Of a DNA stretch of 21,303 nt, positions 1 to 7,200 are shown one piece after another. Under the pieces are notes generated by a model, which saw only the letters and a program-made list of their open reading frames with translations, was not told the origin of the DNA and did no database searches. The number at the start of each line of letters is the position of its first letter. The stretch's first letter is position 1. Origin of the DNA: CBDUQI01 sp965369325 (lineage in GTDB: Bacteria > Pseudomonadota > Gammaproteobacteria > Steroidobacterales > JBCBZW01); contig CBDUQI010000089.1 of NCBI GenBank assembly GCA_965369325.1, positions 1-21,303 on the forward strand. Direction: 5' to 3'. A program made the position numbers and the translations under genes.

Positions 1-340
1 GTTCCACCGCCGTGCCGGCCGGGACACGAAAATCGCCGGCTTCCGCGATCATGTTGTTGACCACGATGTCCGCGGCGATGTTCCACACGTCGGCATCGCG
101 CAGTCCGCGACGGATCGGGTGCAGCAGAGCTGCGTGCAGTGTCACGTGAAGCAGGAGCCCGGTTTGCTGATCGCCAGGCAAGCGCTGAAAGTAGTCAGGT
201 GCGATATAAACCTTGTCGGCGTCGGTTTCGCAAGCGGTCACGCTCGCGCTGAACTCGTAGCGCGCGAACATCGACAGGCCCGCGAAGAAAGGGTGCTGGC
301 GCCGAAGGCGAAGCAAGTGCGCGCTGATGAGTTGGTGCAT
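1..340 (-). CDS. DUF2201/VWA-like metallopeptidase-type protein, N-terminal part
   Basis: This is the first 113 codons of a leftward gene that runs off the window edge. The N-terminal region resembles the putative metallopeptidase domain of the DUF2201 (COG3864) family. It has a hydrophobic run followed by an H-x-x-x-H helix (LLLHVTLHAALLH, about residues 73-85) and a conserved downstream stretch reading DVWNIAADIVVNN. Family members usually carry a C-terminal VWA-like domain and are encoded next to a MoxR ATPase, as here. The start ATG (338-340) shares one base with the stop of the ATPase gene (TAATG), so translation is probably coupled. The family motif is normally HExxH, but here the Glu position is Val, so peptidase activity is doubtful. 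The family assignment is by motif and context. Confidence 0.75.
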   Translation of the reverse strand, partial: MHQLISAHLLRLRRQHPFFAGLSMFARYEFSASVTACETDADKVYIAPDYFQRLPGDQQTGLLLHVTLHAALLHPIRRGLRDADVWNIAADIVVNNMIAEAGDFRVPAGTAVE

Positions 341-1338
341 TAAGCGGCCAGCAGACGGGCGAAGTCGGTGAGAAAGGCGTTGAGTTTCGGTTGCGCCATG
401 ATGGCGATGTGAGTCTCGGTGAAGATATCGAGCTCGCGTAACTTGGGGAACAGATCGGCGGCGAACATCTGCACCCACTCCGGCTCCGCCTTGTCGACCA
501 GCCAGGTGAGGCCGTTGACGGCCTGATCGGGACTGGAGATACGGCTGGCCATGGCCATGACCGTCGCGTATTTCAGCGAGACTTCGTTCGGGAAAACGGG
601 CTTTTTCTTGCCCCCGAGAATTCCATCGACATCCGGGATGTTGCCGAGCAGATCCAGATACGCGTAGAACTCGGCGCCAGCACTGAGGCCGACAGCCGGC
701 TCGGCGTCGAGTCCCGCCTTGTGCAGCGTACTCGCGATCTCCCAACTGCGCGGCGAAGGCCATGCGGCCTCGTCCGGGATCAGCTTGTGCAGCAGGTCGG
801 GGCGGAACGCGAGGAATGCAATAATGTTCTCATCGAAGCCGCGGGTGAGCGCGTAGCGCCTGAAGTCGTCAATATCGGGCTCGACCTCAAGGTGAATGAA
901 CCGGTTCGCAAGCGGGGCGGGCATCTCGAACACCGAGGCACGATCTTCCCTACGGTTGCCGGCAGCCCAGACAAACCAGCCCTCGGGCACGCGGTACGTG
1001 CCGACCTGGCGATCAAGGATAAGCTGCTGGGCGACACCCTGCATTGCCGGCGGCGCCATGTTGATTTCGTCCAGGAACAGGATGCCGGTGCCATCCTGCG
1101 GCAGGAACTCGGGTCTCGCCCAGTACACTACGCCGTCGCGCGGCACGGGCAGTCCGCGCAGATCGGTCGGGGCGAGCTGGCTCAGGCGCAAGTCGATGAA
1201 GTCCATCCCCCGGCGCTGCGCGATCTGGTGCACGATGCTGGACTTGCCGATGCCCGGTGGGCCCCAGATCATGGCGCTCGCCCTGAGGTGCTTGCTGATC
1301 ATGCGGGACAGGAAATCAAACAGCTCTTTAGGCTTCAT
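340..1338 (-). CDS. MoxR-type AAA+ ATPase
   Basis: A 332-residue AAA+ ATPase of the MoxR/RavA-like group. These are chaperone-type ATPases that usually act with a VWA-domain partner on maturation of protein complexes. Visible motifs are Walker A GPPGIGKS (residues 26-33, Lys32), Walker B ILFLDE (86-91), a sensor-1 Asn in AAGNRR (about 128) and an arginine-finger candidate in PLANRF (Arg146). An upstream ATG at 1374 exists, but it has no Shine-Dalgarno. The chosen ATG (1336-1338) has an AGGA about nine bases ahead and begins where homologous N-termini usually do. The gene is translationally coupled to the DUF2201-like gene. The client is unknown. Confidence 0.9.
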   Translation of the reverse strand: MKPKELFDFLSRMISKHLRASAMIWGPPGIGKSSIVHQIAQRRGMDFIDLRLSQLAPTDLRGLPVPRDGVVYWARPEFLPQDGTGILFLDEINMAPPAMQGVAQQLILDRQVGTYRVPEGWFVWAAGNRREDRASVFEMPAPLANRFIHLEVEPDIDDFRRYALTRGFDENIIAFLAFRPDLLHKLIPDEAAWPSPRSWEIASTLHKAGLDAEPAVGLSAGAEFYAYLDLLGNIPDVDGILGGKKKPVFPNEVSLKYATVMAMASRISSPDQAVNGLTWLVDKAEPEWVQMFAADLFPKLRELDIFTETHIAIMAQPKLNAFLTDFARLLAA

Positions 1339-1531
1339 GGGTATGCGTCCTGGGAGGGGAGGAAATTGTTGCATGCTGTGGGTGTTCGCATGCGTGATCC
1401 GCCTATCAATTTTCGCTCAGTGCCAATCCAACGGCAGCCCGGTGGATAAGGGGAGCAATGCCATGAAGTATTACGTATATTGCGGGTGATCACGCTCGAA
1501 CAAACTGCAGTTGCGCCACCGGACCTCATAA

Positions 1532-2197
1532 ATGCAAAAAGAACCCGCCACACATACGCTCTTGGAAGAACTACTGCATGCGATCACGCACGGGGCCGGC
1601 GTTATTCTCAGCATCGCCGGTCTGTCGTGGATGTTGTTTGTTGCGATCGGCACCACCGACCCCTGGCGCATAGTGGCCAGCAGCGTCTACGGGCTGAGCC
1701 TGATCGGCCTGTTCTTGGCCTCGACCATCTACCACGGTCTGCCCCAATCGCGACATCGCCCGCTGTTCCGGTTGCTGGATCACTGTGCGATCTATGTTCT
1801 CATCGCAGGCAGCTACACGCCCTTCCTGCTTGTTTCCATGCGCACGACAACTGGCTGGTGGCTGTTCGGCACAATCTGGACGCTCGCGACCGCAGGCGTC
1901 GTCACCAAACTCTGGTTCCGTCACCGTTTCCCCAGGCTCTCGCTTGTTGGCTACCTGGTGATGGGCTGGCTGGTGGTTGTCGCAGCGCCGCAGGTGGTTG
2001 ACGCGGTCGGTACACGCGCGATGGCGTGGCTAGTCGCTGGCGGCATCTGCTATTCGGTCGGTGCGGTTTTTTATGTGGCGGAGCGGATTGCTTACAACCA
2101 TGCCATCTGGCATCTATTCGTGTTGGCGGGTGGGGTGTGCCATTTCCTGGCAGTGGTGTGGCATGTGCTGCCGCTTGAGCAGGTTGTGCAAGCCTGA
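1532..2197 (+). CDS. Hemolysin III family (PAQR-like) membrane protein
   Basis: A 221-residue, seven-helix membrane protein of the HlyIII/YqfA family, the bacterial relatives of progestin/adipoQ receptors. The family metal-site pattern is present: E-x-x-x-HAxTHG near the N-terminus (residues 12-21), S-x-x-YH (His68), LDHxxIY (Asp83) and H-x-x-x-H in the last helices (His190, His194). Length is normal for the family. The ATG at 1532 has no clear Shine-Dalgarno. It is divergent from the MoxR gene across about 190 bp and convergent with the membrane-protein gene downstream. The family name does not imply hemolysis; these proteins have been linked to membrane-lipid homeostasis. Confidence 0.9.
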   Translation: MQKEPATHTLLEELLHAITHGAGVILSIAGLSWMLFVAIGTTDPWRIVASSVYGLSLIGLFLASTIYHGLPQSRHRPLFRLLDHCAIYVLIAGSYTPFLLVSMRTTTGWWLFGTIWTLATAGVVTKLWFRHRFPRLSLVGYLVMGWLVVVAAPQVVDAVGTRAMAWLVAGGICYSVGAVFYVAERIAYNHAIWHLFVLAGGVCHFLAVVWHVLPLEQVVQA

Positions 2198-2296
2198 CGT
2201 CAGGGTTCGGCAGGGGATGTTGAGATAACCGGGGGGCGGCTCGTCCGGCGGCGCCCACAATTCGCGATTGGATACTCCAGTCTTGTTCGCACAACT

Positions 2297-2336
2297 TATC
2301 CGAGGAGCAGCGCCCCACCTGCTCCTCCGTCGGATA
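2297..2336. terminator. Inverted repeat between convergent genes, possible bidirectional terminator
   Basis: TATCCG-AGGAGCAG, an 8-nt loop, CTGCTCCT, a 4-nt bulge (CCGT), then CGGATA forms an 8-bp stem extended by 6 bp. It lies exactly between the end of the hemolysin-III gene (2197) and the end of the leftward membrane-protein gene (2350). There is no good U-run on either side, so termination is inferred from position and shape. Confidence 0.45.
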
Positions 2337-2349
2337 TCACACCATTAGA

Positions 2350-2793
2350 TCAAGACGGTGCCCATAGGCGTTCCAACAATATCCATAGGCTCCATCCCGA
2401 TAAAAAGATGGAAACCAGGCTCAACAGGAACAGCGCCGGCATCAGTTTGGGTAATAACTGGTCCAATTTGTGGCGCGTCAGTGTGGAGCCTGTCCGGTTT
2501 CTTGCCAAGCAGACGGCGAAAATAAGACCCAGCAAAGCCATCGCTATGCCCGCGGCGAAGAACACCGCGTACACTTGCCGCCCGCTGCAGCAGAAAAAAC
2601 TGGATGCGACGAGCGTCCAGAGCATCATCAAGGCACCAACGATGACACCGGCAATTCCGAGGAATCTCTGATAAGGGCGAAACATCGTATCGCCCACCAG
2701 ACCGCTGGATTTCATCACACGAACTGACACTGAAAGACCACAACCCGCGAGGAACGCAAGGAGTGCGAATATCGCGACAAATACAAGACCCAT
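2350..2793 (-). CDS. Small integral membrane protein, function unknown
   Basis: A 147-residue protein that I do not recognise. It is strongly hydrophobic with about four membrane segments (roughly residues 1-25, 44-67, 75-96 and 115-138) separated by short polar loops. The second loop holds a CC pair (SFFCCSGRQ). The segment after the third helix is basic (ARNRTGSTLTRHK). The start is well supported: ATG at 2791-2793 is preceded by AGAGGTGA at good spacing. It stands alone, reads leftward and lies just downstream of a decayed reading frame whose stop is 10 bp before this start. Nothing in it suggests an enzymatic function. Confidence 0.65.
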   Translation of the reverse strand: MGLVFVAIFALLAFLAGCGLSVSVRVMKSSGLVGDTMFRPYQRFLGIAGVIVGALMMLWTLVASSFFCCSGRQVYAVFFAAGIAMALLGLIFAVCLARNRTGSTLTRHKLDQLLPKLMPALFLLSLVSIFLSGWSLWILLERLWAPS

Positions 2794-2803
2794 TCAGTCA
2801 CCT

Positions 2804-2980
2804 CTAAATACCGGCCTTGAGCATAACACTGCCGCCGTGCGCAAGCGGCCGAATTTGCCCGTCCAGTTTGTTGTTGTATGCGTTGAGGAATGACAAATGC
2901 ATCGATTCGAATTTGCGCGATGGACAGTCGATCCGAATCTCAACAAATAGCTAGGAGTGAGATCAAAAAGCTTGTTTCAT
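2804..2980 (-). pseudogene. Decayed small ORF with an SD and ATG but two in-frame stops
   Basis: On the minus strand an ATG (2978-2980) preceded by GGAGAG opens a frame (MKQAF) that meets TGA and then TAG within ten codons. The same frame then stays open for 48 codons to a TAG at 2804-2806, with protein-like composition (for example VEIRIDCPSRKFES). A one-base-shifted frame between the two stops reads FLISLLAIC, so a run of five T's could mark a compensating indel pair. The reconstructed product would be a small protein with a hydrophobic, signal-like N-terminus. No family is recognised, and this could be chance. Confidence 0.3.
2904..2918 (+). repeat. 15-bp direct repeat, copy 1
   Basis: GATTCGAATTTGCGC occurs here and again, identical and in the same orientation, at 3537-3551. 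It lies inside the decayed minus-strand frame. See the matching finding. Confidence 0.6.
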
Positions 2981-3402
2981 TGCACTCTCCATTGAGTAAG
3001 AGGTAGGTAGTAGGCAACAAAGGTTTAGACGGGCAGTTTGCGTTTACGAACGCGACAGGCTCAGCACGGCGCCGGTTGTTGCGACCCTCAAGTATTTCAC
3101 CGTGCGGTGGTGTGCTCCCTGAAGGAAAGCTGTACGAAAGCTGTGTGTCGGCTGTGGGCATGGGGTGATATGAATGTCGCAGGTGGGCTTAGGCGTTTTA
3201 CGACGTTTAATCGGGCCTGTTTTGCGACACCCGGGCCCTTCCTTGAGAGTGCGTGAGGGCACTTGCCGCGAAAACCCGCTATTTATTAATACCAATCTCA
3301 TGTCCGCGTGCCATCGTTTGGCATGCGCATCGCGAGACTTCGCCGGAGCTGTGAGCCGTAGGCTGTGCCGGTGGAGACGGGCATTGCCAACAGGAGAGTA
3401 CG

Positions 3403-3654
3403 ATGGCGATTGATCGACCTCATCTGGATTCAACCAAGGCCCCAATGCCGCCGCCAGTGACTAAATCTGGTGGTATCAACTTGCCGTTTGCTGTGCCGCA
3501 AGAGACCCGTTCTCACCCCCCAAAACGGACTCCACAGATTCGAATTTGCGCAAGGCAGCACTCTGGGTCGTGGAACGACCCCAGCGCCCTTTGTTACAGC
3601 CCCTATCCCTTGCCGTGGCGCGTGTGCAACATTATGTGCCATCCGCTTATGTAA
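3403..3654 (+). CDS. Doubtful 83-codon ORF with a strong ribosome-binding site
   Basis: ATG at 3403 has AGGAGA five bases ahead, a near-ideal Shine-Dalgarno. The first ~37 residues look protein-like (start MAIDRPHLDSTKAP, proline-rich, then GGINLPFAVPQETR). After a run of six C's followed by four A's (3516-3525) the frame becomes cysteine- and proline-rich and less protein-like, while the next frame stays open to 3688. It could be a genuine small protein, a truncated gene start or a frameshifted remnant. No homologue comes to mind. Confidence 0.3.
   Translation: MAIDRPHLDSTKAPMPPPVTKSGGINLPFAVPQETRSHPPKRTPQIRICARQHSGSWNDPSALCYSPYPLPWRVCNIMCHPLM
3537..3551 (+). repeat. 15-bp direct repeat, copy 2
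   Basis: An exact second copy of GATTCGAATTTGCGC, 633 bp from the first, inside the doubtful rightward ORF. The TTCGAAT core resembles a tRNA T-loop, but the flanks do not pair, so this is not a tRNA end. Confidence 0.6.
3563..3584. other. Bulged GC-rich hairpin in gene-poor DNA
   Basis: CTGGGTCGT, a 3-nt loop, ACGACCCCAG makes a 9-bp stem with one bulged C, followed on the plus strand by CGCCCTTTG. It could be a weak terminator. There is no clear U-tract, and it overlaps the doubtful short ORF. Confidence 0.3.
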
Positions 3655-3797
3655 CATCTTGATCACGTTCAAGTCTTTACTTTTGTAACCTGATAGGACA
3701 AACAGAGACCTCGCTAAAGTCATGGAAAAGAAGGAAAAATTAGTCAATTTTGGGCCACGGCATAGGCTAGACTCGCGCAACTTTTCGGGAGGGGATT

Positions 3798-4685
3798 ATG
3801 TCTAGCGTAAGTGGGGGCGCCAATGTTCTGATCGTGGACGACGATCCGGCGGCGCAGCGATTGTTTAGTGATGCGCTTGCGCACAAATACGCGGTCAGCG
3901 TGGTGAGTGATGGTGGTAGTGCGTTGCAGCATATTGAGCAAAGCGGCACTCGGGTAGATTTGATGCTGCTCGACGTGCAATTGCCTGACATGTCCGGATT
4001 CGACGTGGTGCAGCGATTGCGTAAGGTGTCGGCAGGCGCCGATATCCCAGTGATCTTTACGACGAATGAAAGCGCCATTGAGCGGGAGATGTACGCATTC
4101 CAGCTAGGTGCCAGCGACTATCTGGTCAAACCCGTCATGTTCTCGGTGTTGATGCAGAAGATAGAGGCGCTATTGGGCAGGCAACAACGCTTGTTCCAGG
4201 CCAAGTGCCGGGTGATGCGTTCGCTGAGTGCACCCGACATCCAGCGTCGTTGGCGGGCCCTGCATCAGCCGGGCAACCGCGCACGGGTTTTGATCGTCGA
4301 CGACAACCCCGCTGACCGGCTGATGCTGGAGGAGTGCCTGGGCAGCGAGCAGTACGTGCTTCTGTTCGCCAGCAGTGGGGCGCAAGCGCTGGAGATCGCG
4401 CAGACGGAGGATACCCGCATCGATTTGTGCCTCCTCGATCTGATGCTGGCGGATATGAGCGGTTACGAAGTGCTGGAAGGTTTGCGCCTGCGTGCCGCCA
4501 CAGCACGTACTCCGGTGATTATCGCCAGCGCTCGTACTCGGGGTGTGCACATCGTGAACGGTCTCAGGCAGGGTGCGCTGGATTACTTCACCAAGCCGTG
4601 TCGGCCGGGTCTGGTGGATGCAAGGGTGAGGCACCACCTGCGAGAAGATTCCAAACATCGCTTCTATGAAGAACTGGCCGCATGA
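3798..4685 (+). CDS. Tandem receiver (REC-REC) response regulator without output domain
   Basis: A 295-residue cytoplasmic protein with two complete receiver domains. REC1 (about residues 8-127) has the acidic cluster DDD 14-16, phospho-acceptor Asp59, Thr88/89 and Lys111. REC2 (about 162-282) has Asp168/169, Asp214, Ser244 and Lys266. All switch residues are intact in both. No DNA-binding, GGDEF or other effector domain follows, so it probably passes phosphate or docks on a partner. The start has a strong GGGAGGGG Shine-Dalgarno. Its stop overlaps the LysR start (ATGA at 4682-4685), and the hybrid kinase is two genes on, so the three products likely work together. Confidence 0.92.
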   Translation: MSSVSGGANVLIVDDDPAAQRLFSDALAHKYAVSVVSDGGSALQHIEQSGTRVDLMLLDVQLPDMSGFDVVQRLRKVSAGADIPVIFTTNESAIEREMYAFQLGASDYLVKPVMFSVLMQKIEALLGRQQRLFQAKCRVMRSLSAPDIQRRWRALHQPGNRARVLIVDDNPADRLMLEECLGSEQYVLLFASSGAQALEIAQTEDTRIDLCLLDLMLADMSGYEVLEGLRLRAATARTPVIIASARTRGVHIVNGLRQGALDYFTKPCRPGLVDARVRHHLREDSKHRFYEELAA

Positions 4686-5557
4686 ATTTGCGCTCGGTCG
4701 ATCTGAATCTGCTGGTGGTGTTCGACATGCTCATCCAAGAGCGAAGCACCACTAAGGCAGGCAGTCGACTGGCGATGAGTCAATCGGCAGTGAGCAAAGC
4801 GTTGGGGCGATTGCGCGCCCTGACAGACGACGAGCTGTTTATTCGCGAGCCAGGCGGGCTGGTGCCCACGCATCGCGCGCAGCTGATTGCTCCGCCCGTG
4901 CGCAATGCGCTAGCGCTGATCCGGACCGGCATCCAGGCGCCGGACGAATTTGATTTCGCGAGCAGCGCCCGCGTGTTTCGCCTCGCCGCCACCGACTATG
5001 TGGTGGACGTACTGGTTCACCGCGTACTGGACCTGCTGTCGATGACGGCACCTAATATCGCATTGCAGGTGGAGTTGCTGCCGCTGCACGTGTCAACCAG
5101 TAGCGATGCACGGTTACAACCGGCACTGAAAGCGCTTAAGCACGGCGAGATCGACCTGCTTGTGCACCACAACAGTTCCTTGTTTCCCACGCTGCGTTGC
5201 CAGCACCTGTTTGATGATCAATGGGAGCAGATTGTGGCCTGTGATGTGGAGGATAATGATGTACGCGGACACGTGCTGACCGGCCTGGATTCCATTGACG
5301 CGCTGCTGCACGCACGTGCTGACGGGCCGCTTGCAAGCGTACCGACCCTCTCGCAGCTGCCGCAGGTGGTGGCAAACACCGACCTTGCAGGCGTAGTGCC
5401 GGAGCGTATCGCGACCCGCCACGGTGAGTTGTTGCGACGTACGCCATTTGATGCCCCCAGTTTGCGCACCTACCAGTTCTGGCATGAGCATGCCCATAGC
5501 GACCGCGCCCACAAATGGCTGCGACAGTTACTACTGAATCACGCTCGACGAATCTGA
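4682..5557 (+). CDS. LysR-type transcriptional regulator
   Basis: A 291-residue LysR-family regulator. The N-terminal winged HTH (about residues 5-65) is canonical: VDLNLLVVFD, then AMSQSAVSKALGRLR as the helix-turn-helix, then DELFIRE. A substrate-binding-like effector domain fills the rest. Its style resembles the NodD/LeuO branch. It overlaps the REC-REC gene by four bases and has only a weak ribosome site of its own, so coupling is likely. It is the only DNA-binding protein visible near the lipid operon that reads towards it. Inducer and target promoter are unknown. A LysR gene sandwiched between phosphorelay genes is uncommon. Confidence 0.93.
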   Translation: MNLRSVDLNLLVVFDMLIQERSTTKAGSRLAMSQSAVSKALGRLRALTDDELFIREPGGLVPTHRAQLIAPPVRNALALIRTGIQAPDEFDFASSARVFRLAATDYVVDVLVHRVLDLLSMTAPNIALQVELLPLHVSTSSDARLQPALKALKHGEIDLLVHHNSSLFPTLRCQHLFDDQWEQIVACDVEDNDVRGHVLTGLDSIDALLHARADGPLASVPTLSQLPQVVANTDLAGVVPERIATRHGELLRRTPFDAPSLRTYQFWHEHAHSDRAHKWLRQLLLNHARRI

Positions 5558-5595
5558 TTCGCGATTCGCGACGTAGTCCAATACAAAGAAGATCG

Positions 5596-7188
5596 ATGCA
5601 CCCACCAACCCCCCCGACTGATCAGCGCAACCGTTCGCTCGATGAGCAACGTCGTGAGTTGGCCGCCAGAGCTGAGTACCTCTCTTACGTCAGCCATGAG
5701 TTACGCACGCCGCTGAACTCCATTGTGCACTACGCCGAAATGGCGTTGCGTCACGAGCAGCAGGCACACACCGCATCGCAGTACGTACGCCCCATACACG
5801 AGGCCTCTACGATGTTGCTGCAGATTATTAATGACTTTTTGGATATCGGCCGCCTGGCCGCTGGCGAGTTGGCATTGGCGAAGGCGGATTTTGAGCTGGC
5901 GGATGTCACCGGTTCGGCGCTGTCGCTGCTGGCGCCGCTGGCCGAGCAGAAAGACATCCTGCTGCTGCCCGCCGTGGCCGACGGTGTGCCGCGCCGGCTG
6001 GTCGGCGACCCGGTACGCTTGCGCCAGATCCTGGTGAATCTGTTAGGGAACGCGATCAAATTTACCCGCAGCGGGACAGTACGTTTAAGCGTGAGTGAGC
6101 AGAGCCAGCAGCGTCAGGACGTGGTGCTCAGGTTCGATGTGATCGATACGGGTATTGGCATCGCGCCGGCCGTACTGCCGCATCTTTTCGCCCCTTACTT
6201 CCAGGTGCGCAATGGGCATGGCGCGGGCCCGTTGAACAATATCTGCACCGGCGGCCGCACGCGTGGCAGCGGGCTGGGGCTAACCATCAGCAAGCGCTTG
6301 GCCGAGCACATGGGCGGGCGTATTGATGTGAGCAGCACGCTGGGCAAGGGTAGTCACTTCTCACTCACTGTCCCGCTTGGCACACCCACGCTGTCGCGCG
6401 AGTTCCGCCCGGTCAAGCTGCAACTTCCAGTGGACCTGCCGGGCGATACCGCTCACTCATCCCCGCGCACCGACCAGTTGCGTGGGCGCCATATTCTGGT
6501 GGTGGATGACATGGAGGCGGTACAACAGGTTGCGCTTGAGCAGGCAGGTATGCTGGTGGATTTGGTCGACAATGGATACGAGGCGATCAACCGGCTTTCC
6601 CAGGCGCGCTACGACGCCATTGTGATGGATGTGCAGATGCCCGGGATCGACGGGTGCGAAACCACGCGTCGCATCCGCGCGTTGCCAGTGGGCATAGGCC
6701 TTCCCATCATGGCAGTGACGGCCAGCACGTCGCGGGCCCAGATTGAGGCCTGTCGCGAGGCCGGCATGGACGGGGTGGTCAGCAAGCCGGTGCGCCCTGC
6801 GTTACTGCGCCAGCGGATCGCCCGGCTGCTGGCCGTGGGCTGTGATTTTGATTACCCACGCAGCGAGTTGGGATGGACGAGGCAAATGCTGGTGAACCAG
6901 TTACGTTTGTTCGTTGCCCTGGCGTGCGAGACACGGCGTCAGTTGCACAATCTGGAAGCGCTGGAGGATTGCGCGCAGATTGAGCACCTGGCGCACAACC
7001 TCAAAGGCACCGCCCGCGCCTTCCGCGCGGACGCGTTGCTGGGTGTTATCGAGGCAGTGGAAGACGCGTGCCACGACGGTGTTGTGTGCGGCTTAATTGA
7101 GGAGTTCGACGATACCCTTGCGGGCACCATGCGGGCCGCCGAGGCCCAATTGAAGGCCCTCTGCCCGGCGGACCGCACGGCCGCCTAA
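5596..7188 (+). CDS. Soluble hybrid histidine kinase (HisKA-HATPase-REC-Hpt)
   Basis: A 530-residue hybrid kinase. HisKA has SHELRTPLN with phospho-His34. The ATPase domain has an N-box (LVNLLGNAIKFT, Asn152), DTGIGIAP (184-191) and GSGLGLT (224-230). The receiver (about 298-412) has Asp304/305, Asp345, Thr375 and Lys397. A C-terminal Hpt domain carries AHNLKGTA with His467. There is no membrane segment and no obvious sensory domain; the first ~25 residues are polar. An ATG at 5515 would extend it by 27 residues into the LysR gene. I prefer 5596, just ahead of the conserved domain, with a weak AAGAAG upstream. The receiver is about three residues short in its first helix. It probably exchanges phosphate with the REC-REC protein. 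Confidence 0.9.
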   Translation: MHPPTPPTDQRNRSLDEQRRELAARAEYLSYVSHELRTPLNSIVHYAEMALRHEQQAHTASQYVRPIHEASTMLLQIINDFLDIGRLAAGELALAKADFELADVTGSALSLLAPLAEQKDILLLPAVADGVPRRLVGDPVRLRQILVNLLGNAIKFTRSGTVRLSVSEQSQQRQDVVLRFDVIDTGIGIAPAVLPHLFAPYFQVRNGHGAGPLNNICTGGRTRGSGLGLTISKRLAEHMGGRIDVSSTLGKGSHFSLTVPLGTPTLSREFRPVKLQLPVDLPGDTAHSSPRTDQLRGRHILVVDDMEAVQQVALEQAGMLVDLVDNGYEAINRLSQARYDAIVMDVQMPGIDGCETTRRIRALPVGIGLPIMAVTASTSRAQIEACREAGMDGVVSKPVRPALLRQRIARLLAVGCDFDYPRSELGWTRQMLVNQLRLFVALACETRRQLHNLEALEDCAQIEHLAHNLKGTARAFRADALLGVIEAVEDACHDGVVCGLIEEFDDTLAGTMRAAEAQLKALCPADRTAA

Positions 7189-7200
7189 CGGTTTTTGTTG

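Larger units (their letters stand above)
2981..3797. other. Gene-poor stretch upstream of the regulatory operon
   Basis: Several overlapping open frames of 70-130 codons occur on both strands, but they lack consistent coding character, recognisable motifs or family resemblance. The stretch contains the second copy of a 15-bp direct repeat, one short ORF with a strong ribosome-binding site, a bulged hairpin and, in its last ~120 bases, AT-richer DNA that must hold the promoter of the rightward response-regulator operon. I could not fix a convincing -35/-10 pair, and I see no tRNA, rRNA or riboswitch. Confidence 0.5.

Noticed and set aside
721..1489. Long plus-strand open frames opposite the MoxR gene
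   Set aside because: They mirror the codon structure of a clear AAA+ ATPase on the other strand and have no family motifs.
2904..2918. TTCGAAT core as a tRNA T-loop or att site in a tRNA
   Set aside because: The flanking bases do not form a T-stem or acceptor stem at either copy.
3044..3780. Open frames of 116-133 codons on the minus strand in the gene-poor stretch
   Set aside because: Composition is erratic, starts lack ribosome sites and no motif is visible.
5515..5595. Upstream ATG extending the hybrid kinase by 27 residues
   Set aside because: It overlaps the LysR coding region by 43 bp and adds low-complexity sequence outside the conserved domains; it remains possible.
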